A DNA stretch of 64,000 nt, from positions 62,001 to 126,000 of the forward strand of contig NZ_AMRN01000005.1 in the NCBI RefSeq assembly GCF_000300275.1, written 5' to 3'. Below are positions 33,650 to 45,439 of the stretch, piece by piece; the stretch's first letter is position 1; every line of letters begins with the position of its first letter. Below the pieces are notes generated by a model that saw nothing but the letters and a program-made list of their open reading frames with translations, did not search any database and was not told the origin of the DNA. Made by a program: the position numbers and the translations under genes. The stretch is from Thalassospira profundimaris WP0211. GTDB taxonomy: Bacteria > Pseudomonadota > Alphaproteobacteria > Rhodospirillales > Thalassospiraceae.

Positions 33650-34993
33650 ATGTCTCTTGAACTAAGTGTTGTTGTTTTGGCCGCCGGGATGGGCACGCGC
33701 ATGAAAAGCGCACTGCCCAAAGTCATGCACAAGGTCGCGGGCAAGCCGATGGTGGGGCATGTCATTGACACCGCTGCCCATCTGAAGGCCGCAAAGACCA
33801 TGGTCGTTGTTGGCCCGGATATGCCGGATCTGATCAAGACCGTTGCGCCGCATCCGACCTTTGAGCAAACAGATCGCCTTGGGACTGCGCACGCCGTTCT
33901 TGCTGCCAAGGATGGCTTGAAGGGCCTAACGGGCAATGTTCTGGTGCTCTATGCCGACAGCCCGCTTTTCACCGCCGAAACACTGGCGCGCCTGGTCGCG
34001 GCACGCGAAGAAAATGATCACGCGGTGGCGGTTCTGGGCTTCCGGCCCGAAGACCCGACCGGTTATGGCCGTTTGGTCACAGATCAGAATGGCAACCTAA
34101 CAGCGATCGTCGAGGATAAGGAATGCAACGACGCACAGCGTCAGATCAATTTCTGTAATTCCGGGGTGATGTGTTTTAAGGCCGAGGACATGATCGCAAC
34201 CCTTGAGGCGATTGATAACGCCAATGCCAAGGGTGAATATTACCTGACCGATGCGGTCGAAGTGGCGCAGAAAAATGGGCAGAGCTGTGTCGCGGTCGAG
34301 GTTGATGAAGCCGAAACCCTTGGCGTGAATTCGCGCACCCAGCTTGCTGTGGCCGAAGGAATCCTTCAGGACCGCCTGCGTGAACAGGCGATGGTGGATG
34401 GCGCAACCCTGATTGATCCGGCATCCGTGTTCTTTAGTGCGGACACCAAGCTTGGCCGTGACGTGATTGTCGAACCGAATGTCGTGTTTGGCCCGGGCGT
34501 TGTTGTTGGCGATAACACCGTGATTAAGGCATTCAGCCATCTTGAAAGCTGTGTCGTCGGCGAGGGGGCTGATATCGGTCCCTATGCCCGTCTGCGTCCG
34601 GGGGCCGAAATCGGTGCCGGTGCAAGGGTTGGCAACTTCGTCGAGATCAAGAAGGCCGTTGTCGAAGACGGGGCAAAGGTCAATCATCTGAGCTATATCG
34701 GTGACGCCCGTGTCGGTGCCAAGGCCAATATCGGTGCCGGGACGATCACGTGTAACTATGACGGCTTCCGCAAACAGCATACCGACATCGGTGCCGGGGC
34801 GTTTATCGGTTCGAACTCATCGCTTGTCGCACCTGTCGAAATTGGCGATGGCGCGATTGTTGGCGCGGGCAGCACGATCACCGGCAAGGTCGAAGCAGAT
34901 GCGCTGACCCTGACCCGGGCCGAACGGATCGAGAAAAAGGGCTGGGCGGCCAAGTTTCGCGAAAAAATGAGCCAACTGACCGGCAAGAAATAG
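33650..34993 (+). CDS. glmU: Bifunctional GlmU, UDP-N-acetylglucosamine synthesis
   Basis: A 447-residue bifunctional enzyme that acetylates glucosamine-1-phosphate and then makes UDP-GlcNAc for peptidoglycan and lipopolysaccharide. The N-terminal pyrophosphorylase domain begins VVVLAAGMGTRMKSALPKVM, and the C-terminal half is a left-handed beta-helix of hexapeptide repeats (IGPYARLRPGAEIG, NFVEIKKAVVEDG, HLSYIGDARVGAKANIGAG). Size is standard. glmS follows 80 bases downstream, the usual glmU-glmS operon. Confidence 0.97.
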   Translation: MSLELSVVVLAAGMGTRMKSALPKVMHKVAGKPMVGHVIDTAAHLKAAKTMVVVGPDMPDLIKTVAPHPTFEQTDRLGTAHAVLAAKDGLKGLTGNVLVLYADSPLFTAETLARLVAAREENDHAVAVLGFRPEDPTGYGRLVTDQNGNLTAIVEDKECNDAQRQINFCNSGVMCFKAEDMIATLEAIDNANAKGEYYLTDAVEVAQKNGQSCVAVEVDEAETLGVNSRTQLAVAEGILQDRLREQAMVDGATLIDPASVFFSADTKLGRDVIVEPNVVFGPGVVVGDNTVIKAFSHLESCVVGEGADIGPYARLRPGAEIGAGARVGNFVEIKKAVVEDGAKVNHLSYIGDARVGAKANIGAGTITCNYDGFRKQHTDIGAGAFIGSNSSLVAPVEIGDGAIVGAGSTITGKVEADALTLTRAERIEKKGWAAKFREKMSQLTGKK

Positions 34994-35073
34994 CCCAAAA
35001 CAAAGATTTTGAAATTGCCACGCGTCTTCGGGTGGCCAGAAGACACGCGATATAAAGCAGGAAGAAAACCAAT

Positions 35074-36897
35074 ATGTGCGGCATTATCGGGATTATCGGC
35101 AAAGACAGCGTCAGCGATCGCATTCTTGAAGGGCTCAAACGCCTTGAATATCGCGGTTATGACAGTGCCGGGATTGCGACCCTGGTCAATGGCGATATCG
35201 AACGCCGCCGCGCAGAAGGTAAGCTGATCAACCTCGCCAACCGTTTGAGCGACGAGCCGCTTGCAGGTGATGTTGGTATTGGCCACACCCGCTGGGCGAC
35301 CCATGGTGTTCCGACCGAAAACAACGCCCATCCGCATACCGATGGCAAGGTTGCCGTTGTTCATAACGGCATCATCGAGAACTTCCAGGAAATCAAGGCG
35401 GAGCTCACTGCCAAGGGGCGGGTATTTGCCACCGACACCGATACCGAGGTGGTCGTGCATCTGGTGTCCGATTTCCTTGATCAGGGCAAAAGCCCGCGTG
35501 ACGCCGTGGCGGCGACCCTGCATCGGATCGAAGGTGCCTTTGCACTGGTAATCATGATTGCCGGTCAGCATGACGTCATCTTTGGCGCCCGTCGTGGTAC
35601 GCCGCTTGCCGTTGGTTTGGGCGAGGGTGAGATGTATCTTGGCTCAGACGCCATGGCGCTGTCGCACCTGACCAACAAGCTGATTTACCTTGAAGAAGGC
35701 GACTGGGTCGAAATGACCCGCGATAGCGTTCAGGTTCGCGATGAAAATGACGAAGACGTCTCCCGCGAAACCAAACTGTCGGCTGTTTCCGGCGCCATGA
35801 TGGGCAAAGGCAATTACAATCACTTCATGCAGAAGGAAATCTTTGAGCAGCCTGCGGTGATTGGCGATACCCTTCATGCTTTCATCAACCCGGCGACCCA
35901 GACGATCAAACTGCCGGACATGCCGTTTTCCTTTGCCGATGCATCGCGCCTGACGATTGTCGCCTGCGGAACGTCGTTCTATGCCGGTCTGGTGGCAAAG
36001 CACTGGATCGAACGCTATGCCGGTCTGGGTGTGGATGTCGACGTGGCATCCGAGTTCCGCTATCGCTGCCCGCCGCTGCCAAAAGGCGGCGTTGCCCTGT
36101 TCATCTCGCAGTCGGGCGAGACGCTTGATACTCTGGCAGCCCTTCGTTACGCGAAGTCCAAGGGCCAGAAGATCGTATCGATCATCAACGTGCCTGAAAG
36201 CACGATTGCGCGCGAAAGTGATGTGGTGCTTCTGACCTATGCCGGACCTGAAATCGGGGTGGCCTCGACCAAGGCGTTTACGACGCAGCTTACAGTTCTC
36301 GCCTGCCTTGCGGTGACCATTGGTCGTGAAAACGGCACCCTTGCCAAGGACGAAGAAGCCGCCATCGTCACTGCGCTGACCGAAGTGCCAAAACATGCAG
36401 CCGAAGTGCTGCATCATGACGAGGCACTTAAACAGCTAGCCCTTGATATCGCCGATGCGCGTGACGTGCTCTATCTCGGTCGTGGTCTGGGTTATCCGAT
36501 TGCGATGGAAGGGGCGCTCAAACTCAAGGAAATTTCCTATATCCACGCCGAAGGCTATGCGGCTGGTGAAATGAAACACGGCCCGATTGCCCTGATCGAC
36601 CAGTCGGTTCCGATCATCGTCATTGCGCCGTCCGATGAGCTGTTTGAAAAAACCGCCTCAAACATGCAAGAAGCTGCCGCACGTGGCGGCCGGGTGATCT
36701 TTATTTCCGACGCGCCAGGCCTAGCCAAACTGGGCGATATGGCCTCTGCTACGATCGAGCTTCCCAAGGTCGCCGACTTCGTCGCACCGATCCTTTACAC
36801 CATCCCGGTGCAGATGCTGGCCTATCACGTTGCTGTTCACAAAGGCACCGATGTCGATCAGCCACGCAACCTTGCGAAATCAGTAACGGTTGAATAA
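35074..36897 (+). CDS. glmS: Glutamine-fructose-6-phosphate aminotransferase GlmS
   Basis: A 607-residue enzyme making glucosamine-6-phosphate from fructose-6-phosphate and glutamine, the first step of amino sugar synthesis. Met1-Cys2 (MCGIIGIIG) gives the N-terminal nucleophile of the glutaminase domain, with RWATHGVPT and HNGIIENF motifs. Two SIS domains follow, with ACGTSFYAGL and SQSGETLDTL binding the sugar phosphate, and the C-terminus ends LAKSVTVE as usual. No glmS ribozyme or Gcv-like leader is visible in the 80 bases after glmU. A short hairpin TCCCG-TGT-CGGGA with A5 follows at 36903. Confidence 0.97.
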   Translation: MCGIIGIIGKDSVSDRILEGLKRLEYRGYDSAGIATLVNGDIERRRAEGKLINLANRLSDEPLAGDVGIGHTRWATHGVPTENNAHPHTDGKVAVVHNGIIENFQEIKAELTAKGRVFATDTDTEVVVHLVSDFLDQGKSPRDAVAATLHRIEGAFALVIMIAGQHDVIFGARRGTPLAVGLGEGEMYLGSDAMALSHLTNKLIYLEEGDWVEMTRDSVQVRDENDEDVSRETKLSAVSGAMMGKGNYNHFMQKEIFEQPAVIGDTLHAFINPATQTIKLPDMPFSFADASRLTIVACGTSFYAGLVAKHWIERYAGLGVDVDVASEFRYRCPPLPKGGVALFISQSGETLDTLAALRYAKSKGQKIVSIINVPESTIARESDVVLLTYAGPEIGVASTKAFTTQLTVLACLAVTIGRENGTLAKDEEAAIVTALTEVPKHAAEVLHHDEALKQLALDIADARDVLYLGRGLGYPIAMEGALKLKEISYIHAEGYAAGEMKHGPIALIDQSVPIIVIAPSDELFEKTASNMQEAAARGGRVIFISDAPGLAKLGDMASATIELPKVADFVAPILYTIPVQMLAYHVAVHKGTDVDQPRNLAKSVTVE

Positions 36898-37151
36898 GCG
36901 CGTCCCGTGTCGGGAAAAATACAGAGGTTTGGTCCAGATGTATCTGGCCTTTTTGTGCGTGTACACAATGGACTATGTAAATGTGGTGTGTGTTTGATAT
37001 CAAATTGTGTGTAATTAGTTCATAGAAGGCAAGAAAGTAAAATAACTTATTTTAGTCAATCAGTTAAGCCCAGGTTCGACAGTGTCGTTTGTGCGATGTA
37101 ATGTCTAATCGACGATGTCGTTTCCAAGCCATAGATGTGAATGAGAGCAAA

Positions 37152-38222
37152 ATGAAAGTTATTGTGACGGGCGGTGCAGGTTTTATCGGGTCTGCTGTTT
37201 GTCGGCTGATGACCGGGTTGAAGGGCTATGAAGTCCTTAATATCGATAAACTGACCTATGCGGGGGACCTGCGGACGTTGGCGTCGATTTCCGCACGCGA
37301 TAACTACCATTTTGCCCATCAGGATATCTGCAACCGGGACGCCATCGTCAAGCTGTTCGATGAATTCCAGCCCGATGCGGTGATGCATCTGGCGGCGGAA
37401 AGTCACGTTGACCGTTCGATCGACGGACCGGCTGATTTTATTCAGACCAATGTGGTTGGTACGTTTGCCTTGCTTGACGTTGCGCGTGCATATTTCGATA
37501 AGCTGCCGGCGGATAAACGTTCAAAATTTCGGTTCCACCATATCTCGACCGATGAGGTTTATGGATCGCTTGGCAGCGACGGGTTGTTCACCGAAGAGAC
37601 GGCTTATGCCCCGACTTCCCCTTATTCTGCCAGCAAGGCGAGTTCGGATCATCTGGTGCAGGCTTGGCACCATACTTATGGATTGCCCATCGTCATCAGC
37701 AATTGTTCCAACAATTACGGTCCTTATCAGTTCCCGGAAAAACTCATTCCGCTGATGTCGCTCAACCTGCTGCATGGCAAGAAGCTGCCCGTTTACGGCG
37801 AGGGTTTGAATACGCGCGACTGGCTGCATGTCGAAGATCATGCCGAGGCACTGGTCAAGATCCTGACCGAGGGCCGCATTGGCGAGAAATACAATGTTGG
37901 TGGTTGCAACGAACTGACCAACATCGACGTCGTCAAACGCATATTCGATACGGTGCAAGAGATCGTGCCCGATATCTCTTTCGAGAATTTTGATGAAGCG
38001 GTTACGTACGTGAAAGACCGCCCCGGCCACGATTGGCGCTATGCCATCGATCCAACCAAAATGCAGAATGAATTGGGTTGGAAGCCGAAATACGATTTCG
38101 AAACCGGCCTTCGGCAAACCATTGAGTGGTATGTGAATAATCGTGACTGGTGGGAGCCGATTCTAAAGAACAAATATGCAGGCCAACGTCTGGGAAGTGC
38201 CAAGGGGCAGGCCGATGCCTAA
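37152..38222 (+). CDS. rfbB: dTDP-glucose 4,6-dehydratase
   Basis: A 356-residue extended short-chain dehydrogenase that converts dTDP-glucose to the 4-keto-6-deoxy sugar in dTDP-rhamnose synthesis. It has the NAD motif [13 protein letters not shown], the [11 protein letters not shown] and [12 protein letters not shown] motifs, and the catalytic [14 protein letters not shown] 37152 gives the normal N-terminus; the longer open frame from 37089 is not supported. The 254 bases upstream are AT-rich with no gene and must carry the promoter of the rfbB-rfbD-rfbA operon. The last eight bases overlap rfbD. Confidence 0.95.
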   Translation: MKVIVTGGAGFIGSAVCRLMTGLKGYEVLNIDKLTYAGDLRTLASISARDNYHFAHQDICNRDAIVKLFDEFQPDAVMHLAAESHVDRSIDGPADFIQTNVVGTFALLDVARAYFDKLPADKRSKFRFHHISTDEVYGSLGSDGLFTEETAYAPTSPYSASKASSDHLVQAWHHTYGLPIVISNCSNNYGPYQFPEKLIPLMSLNLLHGKKLPVYGEGLNTRDWLHVEDHAEALVKILTEGRIGEKYNVGGCNELTNIDVVKRIFDTVQEIVPDISFENFDEAVTYVKDRPGHDWRYAIDPTKMQNELGWKPKYDFETGLRQTIEWYVNNRDWWEPILKNKYAGQRLGSAKGQADA

Positions 38223-39126
38223 AATACTGGTATTTGGCAAAAATGGTCAGCTTGCCAGTTGTCTGGCTGCATCTGCGCATGAGTTTCCCGACGCGCAACT
38301 GACCTTTGTTGGCCGGGAAGAATGTGACCTTGAGGATGCATCCCAAATCGAACCCGTTATCGACCGCTTGCAACCGGATATTGTTGTTAATGCCGCCGCC
38401 TACACCGCCGTGGATTTGGCCGAGCAGCAGGAAAATATCGCGTTCAAGGTTAACTTCGATGCCGTTCGCGCAATGGCACAAGCCCTCGCTAAACGCGCCA
38501 TCCCGCTGATCCATGTCTCAACGGATTATGTTTTCGACGGGAAGGGAACGAGGCCTTATCGCGAGGAAGATGAGGTCTCGCCCCTGGGTGTTTACGGTAA
38601 CAGCAAGCTTGCGGGTGAGGTTGCTGTCCGGGAGGCGCATCAAAAGCACCTTATAGTGCGGACATCCTGGGTCTATAGCCAGTTTGGCAAAAACTTCGTC
38701 AAAACGATGCTTAATCTCATGGCGCAAAGGGATGAGGTTCGAATTGTCGATGATCAGACCGGGTGTCCCACAAGCGCCCATGATTTGGCACATGCTATTT
38801 TGGAGCTTTGCGGTGCGGCGACCTCTGCCGAGTTTGACAAATTCGGGACCTATCACCTGACCTCAGATCAAGAAATGACATGGTTTGAGTTTGGCAAAAG
38901 CATTCACAAGATCGCTTTGCAGGAGTGGGGTGAGGATTGGAAAGGCAAGGACTGTGTGGTTTTGCCAATCAAGTCCTCGGAATTTCCAACCGCTGCAAAA
39001 AGGCCGGAATACTCTGTGCTGTCTTGCAGGCTTATCAATGATACGTTTGGTATCAAGTTGCCAAATGTTGATAACAGCCTGACGGCTGTTATCAGAGGGC
39101 TTGGGAAGGAAAATGCGGATGCGTAA
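38215..39126 (+). CDS. rfbD: dTDP-4-dehydrorhamnose reductase
   Basis: A 303-residue reductase that completes dTDP-L-rhamnose. Motifs are [39 protein letters not shown] and the active-site [15 protein letters not shown] supports ATG 38215, which overlaps the end of rfbB by eight bases; rfbA overlaps its own end in the same way. The three genes are evidently one coupled operon. Length is standard. Confidence 0.95.
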   Translation: MPKILVFGKNGQLASCLAASAHEFPDAQLTFVGREECDLEDASQIEPVIDRLQPDIVVNAAAYTAVDLAEQQENIAFKVNFDAVRAMAQALAKRAIPLIHVSTDYVFDGKGTRPYREEDEVSPLGVYGNSKLAGEVAVREAHQKHLIVRTSWVYSQFGKNFVKTMLNLMAQRDEVRIVDDQTGCPTSAHDLAHAILELCGAATSAEFDKFGTYHLTSDQEMTWFEFGKSIHKIALQEWGEDWKGKDCVVLPIKSSEFPTAAKRPEYSVLSCRLINDTFGIKLPNVDNSLTAVIRGLGKENADA

Positions 39127-40000
39127 AGGGATCATACTGGCAGGCGGAACAGGATCACGGTTGCACCCTTCGACACTGGTTGTCTCCAAGCAGTTACAGC
39201 CTGTCTATGACAAGCCGATGATCTATTATCCGCTGACCACATTGATGCTGGCGGGGATCACAGACATCCTGATTATCAGCACGCCCCGCGATGTGCCGCT
39301 GTTCAAAGACCTGCTTGGTGATGGATCGAAATGGGGCATCAGCCTTCAATATGCGGTTCAGCCGGAACCCCGAGGCCTTGCCGATGCGTTTATTGTCGGA
39401 GCGGATTTTGTCGGGAACGACCCGTGCTGTTTGATTTTGGGCGACAACATCTATTTTGGTCACAACCTGACCGAATTGTTGGGCAATGCAATGGCCCAAT
39501 CCGATGGGGCAACGGTGTTTGCCTATTACGTTCAGGATCCCGAGCGGTATGGCGTGGTTGAGTTTGACCGCGATGGTGTGGCCCTGGATATTGAGGAAAA
39601 ACCGGCCAATCCCAAATCGAACTTTGCGGTGACGGGGTTGTATTTTTACGATTCAGATGTTGTCGACATTGCCAAATCGATCAAGCCGTCTAAACGCGGT
39701 GAGCTTGAAATTACCGACGTCAACAAGGCTTACCTTAACCGTGGCACGCTCAAGGTCGAGAAGATGGGCAGGGGTTATGCCTGGCTCGATACCGGAACGC
39801 ACGCGGCAATGCTTGATGCCGCCAATTTTGTCCGCACCGTCGAGAGCCGCCAAAGCCTTAAGATTGCCTGTCCTGAAGAAATCGCGCTGAGAAAGGGCAT
39901 GATCTCGGTCGAGCAGTTTGAAAAGCTTGCGAGTGAGTTTGGCGCAAGCTCTTACAAGGTATATCTCCAGACGGTTCTAAAAACCTACGATATCCTTTAA
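39119..40000 (+). CDS. rfbA: Glucose-1-phosphate thymidylyltransferase
   Basis: A 293-residue nucleotidyltransferase making dTDP-glucose, the committed step of the rhamnose pathway. The nucleotide-binding loop is [17 protein letters not shown]; other family motifs are [17 protein letters not shown] and [14 protein letters not shown] 39119 has GGAAGGA eight bases upstream; the ATG at 39113 is too close to it. It is the last plus-strand gene of the operon and converges on rfbC seven bases away. Confidence 0.96.
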   Translation: MRKGIILAGGTGSRLHPSTLVVSKQLQPVYDKPMIYYPLTTLMLAGITDILIISTPRDVPLFKDLLGDGSKWGISLQYAVQPEPRGLADAFIVGADFVGNDPCCLILGDNIYFGHNLTELLGNAMAQSDGATVFAYYVQDPERYGVVEFDRDGVALDIEEKPANPKSNFAVTGLYFYDSDVVDIAKSIKPSKRGELEITDVNKAYLNRGTLKVEKMGRGYAWLDTGTHAAMLDAANFVRTVESRQSLKIACPEEIALRKGMISVEQFEKLASEFGASSYKVYLQTVLKTYDIL

Positions 40001-40006
40001 GTGGAA

Positions 40007-40564
40007 CTAGAATGCCGGGTTCTCGCGATAGCTCGCAAAACTCATGGCTTTCTCGTCTTTTGCCGACAGCGTGACCTGGTTTTCGTCAAACGGCCAGTCG
40101 ATGCCAAGGTCCGGATCATTCCACATGATCGCACGTTCGCTTTCCGGAGCATAAGGTGCTGATACCTTGTAGTTCACTTCCGTATCGGGCTCGAGCGTGA
40201 CAAAGCCGTGGGCGAAACCGGCGGGAATGAATATCTGGTTCCAGTCTTCTGCACTGATTTCAGTTGAAACCCATTTCCCGAACGTCTTTGACTTGGCGCG
40301 AATGTCGACTGCGACATCCAGAATGCGGCCTCTGATGACCCGAACCAGCTTGTCTTGGGCAAAGGGTGGGCATTGAAAATGCAGTCCTCGCAATACGCCG
40401 ACATTGCTCGATAAAGAGTGATTGTCCTGCACGAACTGCGGATCGATGCCGGCTTTGGCAAAGGCTTCCAGATTATAGGTTTCAGAGAAAAAACCCCGCT
40501 CATCGCCAAATTTCTTCGGGAAGATCAGCTTAAGATCGGGAATTTCCAGCTCTTCAAATTGCAT
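40007..40564 (-). CDS. rfbC: dTDP-4-dehydrorhamnose 3,5-epimerase
   Basis: A 185-residue cupin-fold epimerase of the rhamnose pathway. Motifs are FGDERGFFSETYN, FVQDNHSLSSNVGVLRGLHFQ and the catalytic region IFIPAGFAHGFVTLEPDTEV. It lies on the minus strand, convergent with rfbA, so it is not in the rfbBDA operon though it is the fourth enzyme of the same pathway. The ATG is at 40564. A separate promoter is implied in the 150-base region upstream. Confidence 0.95.
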   Translation of the reverse strand: MQFEELEIPDLKLIFPKKFGDERGFFSETYNLEAFAKAGIDPQFVQDNHSLSSNVGVLRGLHFQCPPFAQDKLVRVIRGRILDVAVDIRAKSKTFGKWVSTEISAEDWNQIFIPAGFAHGFVTLEPDTEVNYKVSAPYAPESERAIMWNDPDLGIDWPFDENQVTLSAKDEKAMSFASYRENPAF

Positions 40565-40715
40565 CCGTGCTGCCTTGTGCAGGGTAAATTAATTCGTTCA
40601 GACTATGGATAGCAGAAGCTTGGCCTTCGTGCATATGCGCATTTTTATAAAATTCCGGGCGTGGCAATTGAACGGGCGGTCGGCTTTATCAAGGTTGCGG
40701 TGCTCATCATTGCGG

Positions 40716-41519
40716 TTATTGATTCTGGGCCTTGCGAAATGGATCCGTTTGCGCGACGAGGGCGGAGAACTTTTTCATGAAGGGGGCGAATTCCGCGCCG
40801 AGATAATGATAAAGCGGCAAGACCGAAATCGTCTCCTCGATTACCGGTGCTGGTGTGTTGCCCAGAATGCCCTGTGTCAGCATGTCGTCGATATTGCTAT
40901 CTGCTGACAGAAAACGCGTGATGCGGCCTTCGGCATAGGCTTGGTGCTTTTCCGTATTATACATCATTGGCATGTGCGTGATGCCGGTTTTGACCGTATC
41001 CGCATGGACATACTTTTCCTGCCATATCACGCCGAGCGTAAAGGCAATCGGCGTTGACGGATCTTGATCGTTCGGATTGCGCCAAAGCCGGTTTGCGATC
41101 TCGCGCAGGGCAACAGATGATCTTACAAAGGCGCGCGAATAGTTCTTTTCGGCTGGGATTGCGCGGTATAACTCGCCATCCACAAGGCCTTGGTTGAAAT
41201 GCAAAAGCCCGCGACGCCCCGGTAGTTTGACGGCCTGAAGCGGGCAGCCGAGATCCGCATAGAGTTTCTGCAGGATGACAATCGACTTCTGCGACATCGG
41301 GTCATTTTCGACATAAGCGATCTTTTGGGGGCATTCGATCTCAACCTCATCGGCCCAAGCATCGGTGCTGATTGTTTGCGAAGAAAACAAACCGACAAGG
41401 GCAAATAACAGAAAAGCAGGCGCCATCAGATCCTGTCGTTTATCTGAAGGCCCGGACGGCAGGGCCGATGAATTTTTACTGCACGACATTTTTTGCAATC
41501 CGGGTGTTTGTGCGGTCAT
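40716..41519 (-). CDS. Periplasmic solute-binding-like protein
   Basis: An exported protein of up to 267 residues. From about residue 60 it resembles the amino-acid-type extracellular binding fold often found as orphan periplasmic proteins (IAYVENDPMSQKSIVILQKLYADLG, RRGLLHFNQGLVDGEL). A hydrophobic core (APAFLLFALVGLF) ends near DAWADE and is taken as a signal peptide. The start is not settled: 41519, 41489 or 41426 are all possible and none has a strong Shine-Dalgarno sequence, though Lys-Arg before the core favours a longer form. No transporter is adjacent, so a sensory or binding role is guesswork. Confidence 0.62.
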   Translation of the reverse strand: MTAQTPGLQKMSCSKNSSALPSGPSDKRQDLMAPAFLLFALVGLFSSQTISTDAWADEVEIECPQKIAYVENDPMSQKSIVILQKLYADLGCPLQAVKLPGRRGLLHFNQGLVDGELYRAIPAEKNYSRAFVRSSVALREIANRLWRNPNDQDPSTPIAFTLGVIWQEKYVHADTVKTGITHMPMMYNTEKHQAYAEGRITRFLSADSNIDDMLTQGILGNTPAPVIEETISVLPLYHYLGAEFAPFMKKFSALVAQTDPFRKAQNQ

Positions 41520-41810
41520 TGGACGTTGTTTGCGTTCTTTGGCTGGAGCTTAGACGTGAAACCCGCTTTTTCATAGGTGTTTGAGCCAAGCATCTTCGGC
41601 GCCTGAACCGGATCTGCCAAACAACCCTATGGCAAAAGCAAGTGTGACAGCCCGATATATATTCTTCTGCGGCGCGGTGTCGGGGCTTGTTTCCTAAGCA
41701 TGAAAATGTTTTGATCAGCCCGCTTTAAAACGGGGGCGGATTTTTGCTGCGCTCCGCATGCGGAAATCGCCAAAAATCGTGACATTTCTGCGTCTTTTTA
41801 CATCTCCCTA
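41520..41810. other. Non-coding region upstream of the groES promoter
   Basis: No gene is seen in this stretch. It contains an inverted repeat GATTTTTG (41739-41746) / CAAAAATC (41771-41778) and a small CCCG...CGGG stem at 41719-41734. These might be terminators or structured elements; neither is convincing. Confidence 0.4.
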
Positions 41811-41837
41811 TTGACTTTGAACTGGTACTCCAATAAA
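41811..41837 (+). promoter_or_regulatory. Promoter of groES-groEL
   Basis: TTGACT (41811-41816) resembles a -35 box and AATAAA (41832-41837) a -10 box, with a 15-base spacer, somewhat short. The CIRCE operator begins six bases later, a placement typical of HrcA-controlled groESL promoters. Confidence 0.55.
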
Positions 41838-41842
41838 TGCTG

Positions 41843-41869
41843 TTAGCACTCGCCGGGGGTGAGTGCTAA
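41843..41869. promoter_or_regulatory. CIRCE element (HrcA operator)
   Basis: TTAGCACTC (41843-41851), nine bases, then GAGTGCTAA (41861-41869): an exact match to the CIRCE consensus bound by the heat-shock repressor HrcA. It lies 66 bases before groES. Confidence 0.96.
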
Positions 41870-41934
41870 TACGGGCTCATCCCGGTTAGTCTTAGTTATT
41901 AACGAGCCTTAGCTTAAACACGGAGTTGTCTAAA

Positions 41935-42222
41935 ATGAAGTTCCGTCCGCTGCATGATCGAGTACTGGTACGTCGTGTCGAATCCGACACCAAAACTGCC
42001 GGTGGCATCATTATTCCGGATACCGCGAAAGAAAAACCGCAGGAAGGCGAAGTCATCGCTGTTGGTTCTGGCGTTCGCAAAGAAGATGGCTCGGTCGTAG
42101 CCCTCGACGTCAAAGCAGGTGACAAAGTCCTGTTTGGCAAATGGTCGGGCACCGAAGTCAAGGTCGACGGCGAAGAGCTGTTGATCATGAAAGAATCCGA
42201 CATCATGGGCATCATGGACTAA
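41935..42222 (+). CDS. groES: Co-chaperonin GroES
   Basis: A 95-residue lid protein of the GroEL chaperonin. The sequence begins [16 protein letters not shown], has the mobile loop [19 protein letters not shown] and ends in IMGIMD. ATG 41935 with GGAG nine bases upstream is chosen over TTG 41926, which abuts GGAG. Controlled by the CIRCE element upstream and cotranscribed with groEL 60 bases downstream. Confidence 0.98.
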   Translation: MKFRPLHDRVLVRRVESDTKTAGGIIIPDTAKEKPQEGEVIAVGSGVRKEDGSVVALDVKAGDKVLFGKWSGTEVKVDGEELLIMKESDIMGIMD

Positions 42223-42266
42223 GTCAGCCCGTTTGGGTGATTTGTCCACGTTCATCCGTCTCATAG

Positions 42267-43937
<1,671 letters not shown>

Positions 43938-43967
43938 GCCTTACCCAACCGACCTATCGCATAAGGG

Positions 43968-43998
43968 AAGGGGCTCGCCACTGGCGGGCCCCTTTTCT
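43968..43998 (+). terminator. Terminator of groES-groEL
   Basis: AAGGGGC (43968-43974) pairs with GCCCCTT (43988-43994) around CGCCACTGGCG, which pairs internally as well, followed by TTCTTTG. Confidence 0.8.
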
Positions 43999-44019
43999 TT
44001 GTCTAAGCGGCAATAAAAA

Positions 44020-44043
44020 AGAGCCCGCACACTGGCGGGCTCT
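44020..44043 (-). terminator. Terminator of the old-yellow-enzyme gene
   Basis: AGAGCCCGC and GCGGGCTCT form a 9-bp stem; on the minus strand T6 follows. It lies 20 bases after the stop at 44063. Confidence 0.85.
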
Positions 44044-44062
44044 TTGATGAATTCAAAAGGTG

Positions 44063-45157
44063 TCAGCCAAACAGCTTTTTAAGTGTTCGGGGTTGGCAGC
44101 GCAGATATTGCGGGGCGGCCTTGACCTCGGCGCCCAGCGTTGCGGCGGCATGCCACGGCCAGCGCGGGTCATACAGAATACCGCGCGCAAGGGCGATGGC
44201 ATCGGCCTGACCGGTAAAGGTAATGGCTTCTGCCTGTTCGGCCTCGGTGATCAGGCCGACCGCAATCGTGGTCATGCCGGTTTCGGCCTTGATGCGGGCG
44301 GCAAACGGTACCTGATAATTGGGACCGAGCGGAATTTGCTGATCGATATGAAGGCCACCTGATGAAACATCGATAAAATCGCATCCACGATCCTTGAGGA
44401 GTTTTGCCAGCGCGACACTTTGGTCAATATCCCAGCCGCCTTCGACCCAGTCGGTTGCCGAAATACGGATGCCCAGCGGATAGTCCGTGCCAACGGCCTT
44501 GCGGATGGCGTCATAGATTTCGATCACGATGCGCGTGCGGTTTTCAAAGGAACCGCCATATTCATCGTCACGCTTGTTGGCATGCGGTGACAGGAATTGA
44601 TGGAGCAAATAGCCATGCGCGCCATGAATTTCAATCGCGTCAAAGCCCAACCGGACGGACCGTTCAGCCGCCTCGACAAAGGCCTGAATGATTTCTGCAA
44701 TGCGCGATTTTGTCATTGCCTCGGGGATTGGATCACCGTCACGGAACGGCACGGCAGAGGGGGCTGAGACCTGCCAGCCATTTTCATGGTCCGGGGAAAG
44801 GGCATGGCCCCCGAGCCACGGTTTTTCACACGATGCCTTGCGCCCGGCATGGGCCAGCTGAACCGCAATCGGCATTTCGGAATGGCTGCGCACAGCTTTA
44901 AGCGTTTTACCAAGTGCTGCCTCGGTTTCGTCATCCCACAGGCCGACATCGCCATAGGTAATGCGTCCTTCAGGTTCGACAGCGGTGGCTTCGATAATCA
45001 GAAGACCGGCACCAGATTGCGCCAGATTGCCCAGATGCATGTCATGCCAATGGGTGACTTTGCCGTTATCGGCGGAATACTGGCACATCGGTGCGATGAT
45101 AATGCGGTTATCAAGCGATAGCTTGCCCAGTGAAAGCGGCGTGAAAAGAGTGCTCAT
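44063..45157 (-). CDS. NADH:flavin oxidoreductase, old yellow enzyme YqjM/NamA type
   Basis: A 364-residue FMN-dependent ene-reductase. The N-terminus has IIAPMCQYSADNG, the Cys-containing motif of the thermophilic-like YqjM subclass. The catalytic His pair is in IHGAHGYLLHQFLSPHANK, followed by RDDEYGGSFENR; FMN phosphate contacts are at GLITEAEQAEAI. It reduces activated C=C bonds of enals, quinones or nitro compounds with NADPH, often in detoxification. It sits between heat-shock genes but has its own terminator; the start is ATG 45157. The region 45158-45466 upstream has no gene and is shared with the hsp20 promoter. Confidence 0.92.
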   Translation of the reverse strand: MSTLFTPLSLGKLSLDNRIIIAPMCQYSADNGKVTHWHDMHLGNLAQSGAGLLIIEATAVEPEGRITYGDVGLWDDETEAALGKTLKAVRSHSEMPIAVQLAHAGRKASCEKPWLGGHALSPDHENGWQVSAPSAVPFRDGDPIPEAMTKSRIAEIIQAFVEAAERSVRLGFDAIEIHGAHGYLLHQFLSPHANKRDDEYGGSFENRTRIVIEIYDAIRKAVGTDYPLGIRISATDWVEGGWDIDQSVALAKLLKDRGCDFIDVSSGGLHIDQQIPLGPNYQVPFAARIKAETGMTTIAVGLITEAEQAEAITFTGQADAIALARGILYDPRWPWHAAATLGAEVKAAPQYLRCQPRTLKKLFG

Positions 45158-45338
45158 ATGCGTTCCTTTAACTCGGACGGTGGCGCGCGGGCGCCAATCA
45201 ATGGGATGAAGCTAATCCGGGGGCGGGGCGGGCGCCAGTGTCATGTTGGATTTTTCCAGGGAATGGAATGCCAGAAGGGAATTGTCCAAGCAGACGATCA
45301 GAAAAAATCAAAAATTCGCAAAAAAATGCATCGACCTA

Positions 45339-45366
45339 CTTGCAGAAATTTTCACCCGATCTATCT
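45339..45366 (+). promoter_or_regulatory. RpoH-type heat-shock promoter of hsp20
   Basis: CTTG (45339-45342), an 18-base spacer, then CTATCT (45361-45366). This fits the alphaproteobacterial RpoH pattern CTTG-N17-18-CYTATNT. It would give a transcript leader of about 90-95 bases before the hsp20 start at 45467. Confidence 0.6.
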
Positions 45367-45439
45367 CAAGGTCGGAAAGGGGCATGGTGCCCCGATGCGC
45401 GTCAAGGTTGCAGCCTGGTCTGGACTGATGGCGCAAGAA

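Noticed and set aside
41811-41869. Possible CRISPR-like or other direct repeat at the inverted repeat near groES
   Set aside because: The repeat is a single exact CIRCE operator; there is no array.
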